This document shows, one piece after another, positions 52,803 to 64,000 of a DNA stretch of 64,000 bases. The position numbers and the translations under genes were made by a program. The notes under the pieces were generated by a model. It was not told the origin of the DNA. It worked only from the letters and a program-made list of their open reading frames with translations, and did no database searches. The stretch lies in the NCBI GenBank assembly GCA_003439945.1, contig QVRM01004868.1, positions 301,001 to 365,000 of the forward strand, given 5' to 3'. Position 1 is the stretch's first letter; every line of letters starts with the position of its first letter. Origin of the DNA: Dermanyssus gallinae (lineage: Eukaryota; Arthropoda; Arachnida; Mesostigmata; Dermanyssidae).

Positions 52803-55690
52803 CTCACATCTGCCCGCACGCATGACGTTAGAACAGGTACTATCTATTGGCATACTCTTTACTGAGAGAGCAAAAAATGAGAGAGCAAGATATAGGAGAG
52901 AGAGGGAGAGAGAGAGGAATAAAGTAGAGACAGGAATAAAGTAGAGAGGGAGATATAAATATATAGGGAGAGAGAGAGAGCGAGGGAGAGAAGCCGGATG
53001 AGCCGATCGATCTGCGAGCAAGTTTAAGAGCCACTTGGATCTTGGCGCTTGGTAGATGGGCAATCAACATGACCACCCCATCATACTTTCCCGAGGTGGG
53101 CTCCTAATGCTTCAGCTGAGTGCCAATGGATGTTAGTGATCATGATGATGATGATGAAGATGATGGTGACGATCGTGTTGATAATGGTGCTGCACAAAGT
53201 ATGTGCGTTCGGGCGCTATATGCGCTACAGGCGGCGTTAGTATGTTGACGTAATAATCAATGAAGATTGCGGGCACAAGTGGGCCCATCCAGGATCGCGC
53301 TCCTTGCTCTACCGCTCGCTTTTCTGTTTACTGTAGACAACAGGTAGACGACTAGACTGGAGTGCATTCAGACCACGGTCACCAATTTGCAGAGTCTACC
53401 AATCTTGTGATGTTGGCACAGGCTTGATCAAACGTCATAGCGTCACAGCAAGAAACCAATTACCTCCTAATATAGTTGCTCTTGTTCTCTCCTTTTTTCT
53501 AGTCACTTATATTATTAATATGGTTAGCCCTCAACTACCTAGCCAATGTTCACAGCAGTGCGCAGTGCAAGCAGTAAACCACACGTCACATACAATTATA
53601 TCACTGTGTTTAAAGTAAACAACAGCGAATCCACTATCAGGACGAGAATTTCCTAAAGTTGTACTTAACCGAACTGCGTCGACCATAGGCCGAGCTGCCT
53701 GTTCCTGAATGAGACCTGAAGAAGAGATATAGTTAAGCGCTGTTTACCGCGCGAACTCTTATCGTTGTCTGATCATGAATGCACGTACGAGTCAACGGGA
53801 AGTTGACGTTCACTGCGACTTGCCAATTGCAGAGATAGCGTGTATGAACAGATCGCAGAAGAACTTTCGAAGTTCGTATTCGTTCGATTCCCTTCTCATA
53901 TCTGCACGAGACCTTTCGTGTGTCGCTATCCTAAATGCTTAAAAACGCTCTGTAGAAGGGCAGCGATGATTAGCGGGCAATTAATAATCTACTGAGGAGG
54001 CGTGGTGCTTCATTAGAAGTTGCTCGTATTCTCGTTGGAGGCCGGACGGCCTCAGGTTCGTACTGTTTGACAACTCACGACATAATAGCTTCGTTCGCGT
54101 ATTATCAAAGGTCAGCAACACAGACTGTGTGTGTACGCGACATTTAAACGAGTGAATCAAGTGATCAATCTTCTTGCTCACTTACTATGTGGCCTCAGGA
54201 CGCCTTCTGTTGAATACCTTCTTCTAGATAGGCGACTACGCTAATCAACGCGTTCAACTTGTTTCCCAAAGCGCCAAGCACTTGCCAAGGCGATGCTTGC
54301 TGCATCGCTTTGGGGCTGGCTAGTTTCTCGGCGTTGTCGATGTTAATATGGCGATGTTGTAGCACCAAGCTATCAGCGGTCATCGTTGTCGACTTACGGT
54401 CCGGTCACTGCGATCTGTCTGCCCTACTATTTGTTAGAGCGGTGAAGTTTGAGCGACAATCTGTCTCGGCGGCAGGCCCTGCCACAGTAGTGTGCACACC
54501 TTGAATAGGTAGATGATGAAGTTCTGCCGTTTGAACCTGCTCCACATCCAGGCGAACGTGGTGCATTTGATTGTCATGTAGTTACTTAATGCACAATGGT
54601 AAAGCAAACTTCACCGTTCAGAAACTAGTTCAACGTCACAAAATTTCTACAGGCAGTTGCGAATGGGTTAACCGGTACTTTGCTGATACAGGTCCTAAGA
54701 CGGTATCCTCTGTTCGAATCTATGATATAGTTAGCCTGGTATGCAATTCTTATGGCGGGCCTAAAAAGTTATTATTAAAGCCGCATTAAAAGGCACTTAA
54801 GCCCTTCGCCCTTTCACTGACTCCAAAAATGCTATCCAGAGTGAGTCAAGATGACATGTGGTGTCCAGTTCATTTAGTTCACCTATCCTTGTTGACCGGA
54901 TGAGTGACTAGAAATTGAGTAAATCAACCATCGATCGATGCTGCTGTTCGGCTGCATATCAATGATCTTTAAAAATATGGGGATAAGCAGAGTAGAACAT
55001 TTCGCCTAAAGTCGCCATAACCTGTTTTTTTTTACGTCTACACTACAAAATGTTGTCAAAATCTTTCTCTGTCAAGGAAGTGTCTCGGAAAGTTTGGCGT
55101 TCCTGTCGAAGGCTTGCTTATGTCTCACAGAATGCTGCACGATTTTAATTTGAGGATGACTATAAATCCATCCATGTCTCGGTGTGAGATCATTTAGAAT
55201 GATGAACTTTCTCAATTTCATTCAATAAAGCTTTGTTGATTTATAATGGGTCGTGTATATAAGTCGTTTACGATGTTTGTAGTAGGAACGACACATTTAG
55301 CTCGGACTGATAATTCAGGCCGAATGCCGTTTTAAACAATAGTGGAAAATAATCAGCGTCACTACAAGAAATGTTTACGAAAAAAGAAAAAGTACATTCG
55401 AACGCCTGTTTACGAATCTCAGATATACTTTGTATGACTATATATCACTTGAGTCAATTGAAACACTTTAGCGGGTGCTGGCTAGAGAGTAAACAGAGAG
55501 AAGCGTCCCGACTCTTTGAAGCAGCGATATATTTCAAGCCATTTGAGGTGAACAAATTACGCCTACATATATATATATATATATATATACATTTATACAC
55601 ACAAGCCGGTATAAGAGTATTGCCAAATTTATAAACAAGGTCACTTTGTTCAACCTTGGAAACAACACATTCTGGTATCTAAATCGTTCT
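52803..55690. other. no supportable gene; GA tract
   Basis: (GA)-rich stretch 52885-52992; (GAT)n 53142-53160. Minus-strand frames at 54195-54383 (AEKLASPKAMQQASPWQVLG...) and 53981-54181 are protein-like in composition but unrecognised and separated by stops. A (TA)n array at 55566-55589. Confidence 0.4.
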
Positions 55691-55699
55691 CCCGTTGTC

Positions 55700-55965
55700 A
55701 TTTTTCTATCGAATAACTCCTTTCGAGCCGTTATGAAGCAGCAGATAATCAGCGTCTGCATTAACATTTCTAGAATTTTTAACACCATCGGCTTAGCGTG
55801 TGTATACAATGACCGGAAACGAGTAATTCTTAAGATCCAATACGTAGAGTTTTCAAAAGTAAGCCTAATCGTAGAGCCCTGAGGTGTTAAAGTCGCGTAA
55901 GGAGAGAAAGTCGATAATGCGTTTCCCACTCTGACCGTAAACTGGCTACCACGGAGGCAAGCCTT
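55700..55965 (-). pseudogene. LINE reverse transcriptase fragment (Jockey/I-like)
   Basis: On the minus strand SQFTVRVGNALSTF, a short gap, then LTPQGS closely follows the common pattern FxVRVGNALSxxxxxxxGVPQGS of insect Jockey/I/R1-type reverse transcriptases. Downstream SLYTHAKPM may be what is left of the SLYADD motif. No start and no complete motif set; a relic. Confidence 0.5.
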
Positions 55966-56048
55966 ACACTATGCCACTCTTAAAAAAAACTAGAGTTAAC
56001 TGGAGATCTTTGTTTCCACAAGATAAAAAGGCACGGCTCTTAGTTTAG

Positions 56049-56069
56049 GTGGGGGGGGGGGGGGGGGGG
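56049..56069. repeat. poly-G run
   Basis: About 21 consecutive G. Smaller G runs occur at 28151-28162, 34186-34199 and 57291-57303. Confidence 0.95.
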
Positions 56070-56727
56070 CACGATGATTTACGCTGTCAAATACACGCGA
56101 AACGTCATAGTATATACAGTGCACCTTGTGGCGCAACGAAAGAGCCATACCTCAGTCCTAAAGTACTTCTAACCGCTGCGTATTTATGAAGCCCCTTTAT
56201 TCATGATTAAATTAAAAAATCAATATTGATTAGAATCGAGTAGAACAGCCTTAGAGATTGACTCTGTCAAATACTCGACAATGCTTATCAGCTAGCTGCG
56301 GTTTTCCATGTCAGCTGAGGTGTTTTTCCCCGATCTAAAGAGACATATGTAATTATGTCTTGTTCTTTTGGCATACCGTGTGCATAAGTCATTGCAATTG
56401 TTATTATAGTAGGCAAGCTGCTCGTAATTTATTTTAAGGTGGTCGTATGATAGTGGCTTATCTTTGAATTTTTTGGAAGAACTTTCTTAGCAATAAAGCC
56501 TGTAATTTCAAATACTACTATTGCAAAAACGCTATACACTTATCAGTACGCGGGCCGGGAGCCGGTCAAACCGGGCAAGACCGGTTCGATAATGGGGTAC
56601 TTCGTACACTTTATGCGGTGAAGAGGCCTCAACATTGAACGTCGTCGCATGAATGCCTCATGACAAGAGCACTCAGTTGAGTACAGCGACGGTCGGCTCT
56701 GCCAGCCAAACAAGAAGAAAGCAGGAT

Positions 56728-56752
56728 AATAATAATAATAATAATAATAATA

Positions 56753-56804
<52 letters not shown>
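56728..56804. repeat. (AAT)n array
   Basis: About 25 units with one break (aatataat) near 56753. Confidence 0.95.
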
Positions 56805-56806
<2 letters not shown>

Positions 56807-56816
56807 GTTCTCCGTA

Positions 56817-56898
56817 TCCTTTTCCAGCAAAACCAGGAAAGCTGCATGCTTAGAAGTCGTTCTAAGCATGCGACTTTCCTGGTTTTGCTGGAAAAGGA
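56817..56898. mobile_element. 39-bp inverted repeat, possible Penelope-like terminus
   Basis: tccttttccagcaaaaccag ... gcatgcttagaa and its reverse complement (ttctaagcatgcgactttcc ... aaaagga) are separated by gtcg, with two mismatches. Right after it are an 11-bp stem (gctgatgacac/gtgtcatcagc) and gatgacgaaacgtta. This kind of gaaacgtt sequence next to a stem is often seen in the terminal repeats of Penelope-like elements, an inference I cannot test here. Confidence 0.45.
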
Positions 56899-56989
56899 TG
56901 AAGCTGATGACACGGCGGTGTCATCAGCCGATGACGAAACGTTAACGGTGCTTGGTCAGTGAGTTATTTTTCATGTTTAGCGCGGTATG

Positions 56990-58875
<1,886 letters not shown>

Positions 58876-58877
58876 AA

Positions 58878-59083
58878 CAACATAGCTTAGTGGCAAAGCC
58901 TTTGCCTTGCATTCGGGAGGACTGGGTTCGAGCCCCCCAGACCGGCCACTCCTAAATTCGTTTGCATGGTTTCCAATTTAGACAAGGTAAATGCCGGAGT
59001 GGATTAAGAATTAGCCATGACATGAAAAAACCGTACACGGGCATTAGTCTTACGGAAAATCTTAAACAAAAAAAATGAAAAAA
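58878..59083 (+). mobile_element. tRNA-derived SINE, copy 2
   Basis: A-box tagcttagtggcaaagc at 58883, B-box gggttcgagcccc at 58924, then the body gcatggtttccaatttagac and aaggtaaatgccggagtgg, then an A-rich 3' end (aaacaaaaaaaatgaaaaaa). Same family as 36464-36652. cgtaccaaa occurs before (58827) and after (59084) the copy, a possible target duplication, although the left one is about 45 bp upstream of the tRNA-like head. Confidence 0.8.
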
Positions 59084-59631
59084 ACGTACCAAATTGTTTT
59101 CGTTTGGCACGAGTGTCATCTTTAGGCGTTATGTCTCTGCCTCTGATCGCCTGTTCGTCGACGGATAGCATCCGACGGACGACCCAGCCGCACCGCTGAT
59201 GCAGTCATAGGGAGATGGAGGTCACAGCGCGGCAGCCGTATAGGCAGGTTCAGTTCAAGCGATAGAGGTAACGGTAGCCCCGGTGCGTACAACAGTAGTA
59301 CACGCCGCGCCGAGTCAAAACTAGTAATTAACTCACTAAGAAGTAATTAATGAGCATCATCATTCGTACTCGGAGTGTGTGTTCTAGCCGAATAAAGTAA
59401 ACTGTTGTAAACGCGAAAGAGGCTGGCCTAAGCCGACGCTGGACGGGGCAGATATGCCGCCACAGATTGCCATACCACCAGCGACTGCCGTGCTAGACGC
59501 GAGCGATAATGGGATGCTGACAGGGTAAGTTAAAACTGTATCTTTCCGTCTATCCTTTGTGTGAGCTACAGGCGCCGTCTGGCAAACGTAGCTCGTCGTC
59601 GTCGCCGTTGTTGTTGTTGTTGTTGTTGTGG

Positions 59632-59663
<32 letters not shown>

Positions 59664-60007
59664 CATCTTTGCTTCCTCAATATTCGGCCGACCTTCGCCC
59701 TCGAAAAAGATCGAGAAGACCCTTGGCCGTTTCGGTGTGACTACCAAAAAACACTTGATTGTTGCTGGCACAGCTGGTGCGGCTGCTCGAACTGCCACTA
59801 CACCTTCTGGATGGATGTCAAGAATCCGAATCCGCTAGCTTGTCGCCGAAAAAGCCGCACGGCAACCTCACGGTAACAGCTAGTTACGAGACTAAGAGAT
59901 AAACTTTTAGATTCTTATACTACGATTACTTAAATAATAATAATAATATATTTAATTATATATTAATACATGTTCAGACCTCACAATTGTATGATCAGCA
60001 ATAATAA

Positions 60008-60040
<33 letters not shown>

Positions 60041-60240
60041 AATTATAATAATAATAATCACATATGTGATATTATTATCAACTAAACAGTACAATACAAT
60101 GTTTTTTTCGGACGGGTGGAAGAAGTTACGTTGCCCGGAAACAATCAGGTTGGTAAAGCTGACCAATCAAAAGCCACTCGGAACCAGGAGGCGGAGTCTG
60201 TTGTAACAAACAGTTTGGTCTGGGGGAACTGTCTTTGTAG
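59084..60240. other. no supportable gene; TTG and AAT arrays
   Basis: TTG array 59596-59662; (AAT)n 60000-60058 with a palindromic cacatatgtg at 60059. No domain recognised in the open frames. Confidence 0.45.
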
Positions 60241-60244
60241 TGGC

Positions 60245-60690
60245 CCCGCATGGAGCCAAACTAAATGTCTCCCTTTACTACCAATTGGTAATGAAGCGCT
60301 GTATGAAGGTTTGGGCGCGAGCTCACTTCGACAGCAGCCCCTATTACTTTCCAGGAGCAGGACATAGCACTTTCCCAGAGCAAAGCAAATTAAACGGTGG
60401 CTCCGACAACGTGCCAATGTATTTTCAGGATAAAGGCCCTCCATGGATGCCCGCCCAACCTCAATCCTATGGATTTTTCCATCTGAGGTAGTTGGAAATC
60501 CTGCGTATACCTGGAACTGTACTGCAAGAAGTCATTTTTAAACCTGTATGCTTTGAAAGCTTTTAGGTCAGCCATTCAGAGTGAGTGGGGCAGCGAACAT
60601 TCCGAAACAAAATGTCGCTCCAGCCGCCGCAAACGAGGAATTCGTTGACAAGTTGCGCAAGAGTATAAAGGCCATTTTATGACAGGTGGT
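60245..60690 (+). pseudogene. decayed Tc1-like transposase
   Basis: Fragments in several frames line up with the C-terminal half of a Tc1-type transposase. SSPYYF...GAGHS and HFPRAKQIKRWL match the 'FQQD.AP.H.AK' region, DNVPMYF follows, then GCPPNLNPMDFSI is the 'PPNSPDLNPMDFSIW' block with the third catalytic Asp. Farther on come NLYALKAF and PKQNVAPAAANEEF then VDKLRKSIKA, as in the C-terminal 'RLRKCIKAKGGHFE' tail. At least four frameshifts or stops. No inverted repeats found. Confidence 0.6.
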
Positions 60691-61521
60691 GTCACGGGTG
60701 GCTGCCACACCTGTATATACACGTACATATGTCCGCTGTTTGCTCTGCCAGGCGACAGAGCAATTTGGCGTGTTCGTTTGCCATCTTAGAGACTCGCGCA
60801 ACAACAACTCAATCTCGGACTCGAGCTAATGCAAAGCGAAACCAATCGGCTCTCGCTACCGCCGCTAGCCGCCGTCGGACCGCTGGTGACACCACAGCGT
60901 GATTTTCAGCACGAAACCATCATTCACCGAAGAGCGGAGTTTTTCCCGCGTTCCCTCTCCCTCTCGTTCTCTATCCCTATCCTGTCGCTTCCCCGGAAGA
61001 AATCGAATATATATATATATATATATGCATCGGTTATTAGTAGTAGCAGCAACATCACCAGTCGTATTTATAGTAGTACCGTTAACATTCCGCATCATAG
61101 CAGTACGCACGTTAAGCATACACGCGCATATCACACCACTGGACTCCGCGCAAGCGCATTTAAGCGAATCCCTCAAGGCGCAAAAGCATTTGATCTATCA
61201 GCCAGCTACACCTGTGCTCGCCTTCTCACGCTCTCTTCCTGTCGGTTTAGCTAAAAACAGACAGAAATACCTGTCTGTATTTAGCTAGACAAACAGGTAT
61301 TTCTCGATACGTAACACTTACCTGTAGTTGTGGTAGTATTAATAGCAAGGTATAGTAGTAGGCTGACTACGATGGCAACGGTTACACCGGTTCAAATGTC
61401 TTTTTTTTATCAGAGCGGTCGCCGCCACCGCCACTAACTAGCATTGTCACTAAAGCTGCCTCTGGTTACTGGGTCAAATTGTTTGCCGCAAAAAACAATC
61501 TCATATATATATATATATGTA

Positions 61522-61562
<41 letters not shown>

Positions 61563-61720
61563 ATATATATATATATTTGTTTTCCTCTGTTTTCCACTTA
61601 CATAGGCACATTTTTATTTGACAAGTCAAACAGCATTATCGTTTTGCATGCAGTGTTGTCTTTGTAATGTTTGAGTTATGCATGGCGAATCGATTAAGTA
61701 ATTACACGTGTCATCATTTT
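60691..61720. other. no supportable gene; short TA tracts
   Basis: (TA)n 61009-61026 and 61503-61575; a 12-bp stem (agaaatacctgt/acaggtatttct) at 61263-61295; a serine/proline-rich frame at 60829-61254 without a domain. Confidence 0.4.
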
Positions 61721-61729
61721 AGTTAAATT

Positions 61730-62002
61730 TTGCTTTCTTCCATCAAGAGCTTGAGACAGGAAATTCATTGGTTTCCAAGGGAAACCCTGCCCCACGAGCA
61801 ACACGGTAATTTGCCAGGAAAAGCAACAAAGGACGCGGGCCAGTTTGCGCTAAAACTTATGGAACAACGGCAACATAACAAGGAAATTACATTTTTCGGC
61901 ATTCCTCGACTTGAAACGACGCGTGGTCACCGTTTGAAGGACCGCCTTTTGAAACAAACACTTCCGTACAAAGTTTTTCGAGAAGTTCGAGAAGCAATAT
62001 AA
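61730..62002 (+). CDS. unrecognised 90-codon ORF upstream of LINE tail copy 3
   Basis: Charged protein with KATKDAGQFALKLMEQRQ and LKDRLLKQTLPYKVFREVRE. No family recognised. It lies just before a CCHC LINE tail and may belong to it or to an unrelated relic. Confidence 0.2.
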   Translation: MLSSIKSLRQEIHWFPRETLPHEQHGNLPGKATKDAGQFALKLMEQRQHNKEITFFGIPRLETTRGHRLKDRLLKQTLPYKVFREVREAI

Positions 62003-62093
62003 CCAGATACATGGTGCGAAATACAGGCACATCACAACCAAAAACGGAGCGTACTATAATATATGTAGATCCAATCACGCAGTCTATGCACCG

Positions 62094-62345
62094 ATGATAG
62101 AGCGGTGCTGTATGTGTTCACCAATGATTGGTGAAGCGGAGAAGAAAAGTGCCGGCGACGATCGCCACATAAACACCAGGTACATCAATGCACATATACG
62201 CCAATGCATCTGTCGGCTCTGTTTGCAGAATTGCGCTAAGAACCACCGTTCAGTTAACTGCCCAGCGCTTCGGAGGAGGTCGCTACATTTTCTCTCTCGT
62301 TGGGATGGTAAGGTAACATTCATAGATGTATTTTGGTTTATGTAA
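62094..62345 (+). pseudogene. LINE tail copy 3 with CCHC motif
   Basis: DDRHINTRYINAHI then CICRLCLQNCAKNHRSVNCPAL closely matches DNRHVYTRYIVHGY and CTCRFCLQRCAKYHAVECTAL of the element at 5761-6786. About 15 residues between them are missing. Downstream are a frame end and aaatctaatctaaa-type 3' flank. Confidence 0.75.
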
Positions 62346-62670
62346 ATTCAATCTAAACTAAAATCTAATCTAAAAGTTTTACGATTTAAATCTTGTAAAC
62401 AGAATAGCGGGCTGGAATCGTACATAAGGCGGGCACATAACCATGCGGATTTGGGCTCACTGTTGCTTATTCCTTTGTATATATATATACACATTTTGAG
62501 GCATGGAATATGTGCACAAGTATAAACACACACACATGTGTATGTATATATGTATCTATATATCTATTTACATTTTTTTAAGCATGGAGTATATGCATAA
62601 AAGTACAAACACATATATATATATATATATATATATATGAGTGTATTGCCTGTCTATGTCTAGACGTATA

Positions 62671-62701
<31 letters not shown>

Positions 62702-63590
62702 GCGTACCCGATGGAACGCTTATGTGTTATTAGCGTTCTAAGTTCACCTAGGCTGTGTATGCTAGTCTACGCTTGTGGGTGACGTCAAAACGCGGCGTCG
62801 TTACGAGATGGAATGGCTCCACTTCAGTCGACATCAGTTTCAGATGCGTCAGCCAGATGAGTTTCATACAGCACTGTTTACACAGCCGGTCGTCAGATGT
62901 GCAAACAACGGTGACGGTGAGATTTTTCACTCAGTTAGCTGAACTCGACGCAGGAGGAACCAACTCTCCCCCGGCGTCTTACAGGGGTCTGCGAAACGTG
63001 GGCGTTGCTAATGACTGATCTCTATGAATATAAGAACTCATAACAAAAAAAAGACTGATCTCGCCAGTGGAGGTTTGCAGCTGCTATTTTCCGCCTTTGG
63101 CCGCGGACTTAAGCGCGTTCGAGATGACGTCAAGGGGCAGACCGTACCAAAGACGCGCGTCAATGCCCCGAAAACAATGCCCGTTACGTGTGTGCATCAG
63201 CTGTTTCTTTTGAATGTGAGATTTTGATGCAGGTGCGGTGCTTTCGTTGCGTCGATTCAACTAGATGCCATAACGTAGCATCTAGGCAACGATGTGACAG
63301 TACTGCGGCTAGCCTATTGTCGCAATAGCTGCTAAATGAAGAACAGTCTCGAGGCGAAAGCGAGCTGCACTAGAAATTATATGTAGTAGAAGTGCCGTGC
63401 CAGCGCCGCTATCGAAAGAAGGCACTGTTCGAAGTCGTAACACATGACTGCCGATAAATGTTTGGTGTTGTTTTGGCTTCTGCCAGCTTCTTCTGATAGA
63501 AAATATTGTGATGATTTATTAATCATTTACAATACGTTTGCACACTTGGCAGTGCTCGCCTTAATAAAAATTGTGGTAAAAAGGTGTCAC
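62346..63590. other. no supportable gene; TA tracts
   Basis: (TA)n at 62478-62488, 62612-62638 and 62676-62702. Open frames at 62755-63018 and 63444-63692 have no recognised domain; the latter overlaps the endonuclease frame on the other strand. Confidence 0.4.
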
Positions 63591-63596
63591 GTGAAG

Positions 63597-64000
63597 TTAA
63601 GAGTCAGTTGTCCGTGTCCTTGCTTGATGGTAGCCCCCGCTCTTATGGACCCGGTGCGAGCGGTATATCCTCAAGGTTCCTTGCAAAGTTAAAACGGTGA
63701 GATCCATAAGATTCCTCTTCGTGACGCCGAGCCCCAAGAGCGTCCTCGCAGATTCGGAGTCCCATACACCACTCATAGAGATAGTGATGGATCCGAATCT
63801 GCGAGGTTTTTGCGGGTCGGGGAGCGCCGCTCTTAGGAACTCGACGTCATATTTGGCGATCTTGTCTTGCCGTGCTTTTGCCAGGTCCCGGTTCGGGCCG
63901 CAAACCTCGGCATCTAAAACCCAGACCTCGGTAGGTGTTGTTATTACGAGGTCGGGCTTTAGACCCGGTGCGCCCGGTCGACGGAATACTCGCTCACGAA
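63597..64000 (-). CDS. partial R2-type LINE: restriction-like endonuclease domain, runs off the window
   Basis: Minus-strand frame open from the right edge to TAA (63597-63599), about 134 codons, lacking an ATG because it is the end of a longer protein. LKPDLVITTPTEVWVLDAEV, then ARQDKIAKY fits the PD ... D ... K core of the R2/NeSL restriction-like endonuclease, and LTVLTLQGTLRIYRSH resembles the family's C-terminal end. This domain nicks target DNA for target-primed reverse transcription. No stop or frameshift in the visible part, so the copy may be recent. The reverse transcriptase should lie beyond position 64000. Confidence 0.7.
   Translation of the reverse strand, partial: RERVFRRPGAPGLKPDLVITTPTEVWVLDAEVCGPNRDLAKARQDKIAKYDVEFLRAALPDPQKPRRFGSITISMSGVWDSESARTLLGLGVTKRNLMDLTVLTLQGTLRIYRSHRVHKSGGYHQARTRTTDS

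Noticed and set aside
53981..54383. Two minus-strand frames with protein-like composition
   Set aside because: No domain recognised, separated by stops, no clear splice sites; not enough to call a gene.
56900..56945. Hammerhead ribozyme
   Set aside because: CTGATGA and GAAAC are present but I cannot place a stem II of proper form between them.

Overview
This window is eukaryotic, almost certainly from an animal. It is a low-gene-density stretch with dozens of (TA)n arrays, long TTG/CAA trinucleotide arrays, minisatellites, and the remains of many transposable elements. The only complete, recognisable cellular gene is split by spliceosomal introns with GT-AG borders. The transposon mix (LINE fragments with reverse transcriptase and restriction-like-endonuclease tails, a DD41D mariner-like element with long inverted repeats, a tRNA-derived SINE) suits an arthropod. 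A chelicerate such as a mite or tick is my guess, but the sequence does not prove it.

Layout. 0-2 kb: a 22-bp minisatellite and a long TTG array. 2.1-7.5 kb: a retrotransposon block, with a decayed APE-type LINE broken by the tail of a second LINE (zinc knuckle plus endonuclease-like domain), then two head-to-tail fragments of a third LINE family inside a 16-bp direct repeat. 7.5-11.5 kb: repeats only. 11.55-16.71 kb, minus strand: an intact SGK3-like (PX domain plus AGC kinase) gene. I could assemble it in eight coding exons whose phases all match, giving 602 codons. 17.4-18.0 kb: a 29-bp tandem repeat and a 450-bp palindrome carrying TA arrays. 18-36 kb: repeats and unrecognised sequence, including 91-bp, 14-bp, 19-bp and about 54-bp tandem repeats. 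36.0-36.7 kb: an inverted-repeat element and a minus-strand SINE. 37-42 kb: trinucleotide-rich sequence without a supportable gene. 42.6-44.86 kb: a 2.25-kb DD41D mariner-like element with about 250-bp terminal inverted repeats and a broken transposase. 45-64 kb: LINE reverse transcriptase relics (45.2, 55.7 kb), endonuclease-domain relics (49.5 kb), hairpins and minisatellites (52 kb), a possible Penelope-like inverted repeat (56.8 kb), a second SINE (58.9 kb), a decayed Tc1-type transposase (60.3 kb), a third copy of the CCHC LINE tail (62.1 kb), and an open R2-type endonuclease domain running off the right edge (63.6-64 kb).

The genes do not form a pathway. The SGK3-like kinase is an ordinary host gene in a repeat-rich neighbourhood and everything else recognisable is mobile or simple-sequence DNA. 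I see no convincing new multi-gene system. The most interesting points are the assembled SGK3-like gene with an unusual N-terminal extension, the repeated link between inverted-repeat elements and (TA)n arrays, and the several transposon families caught in different states of decay.
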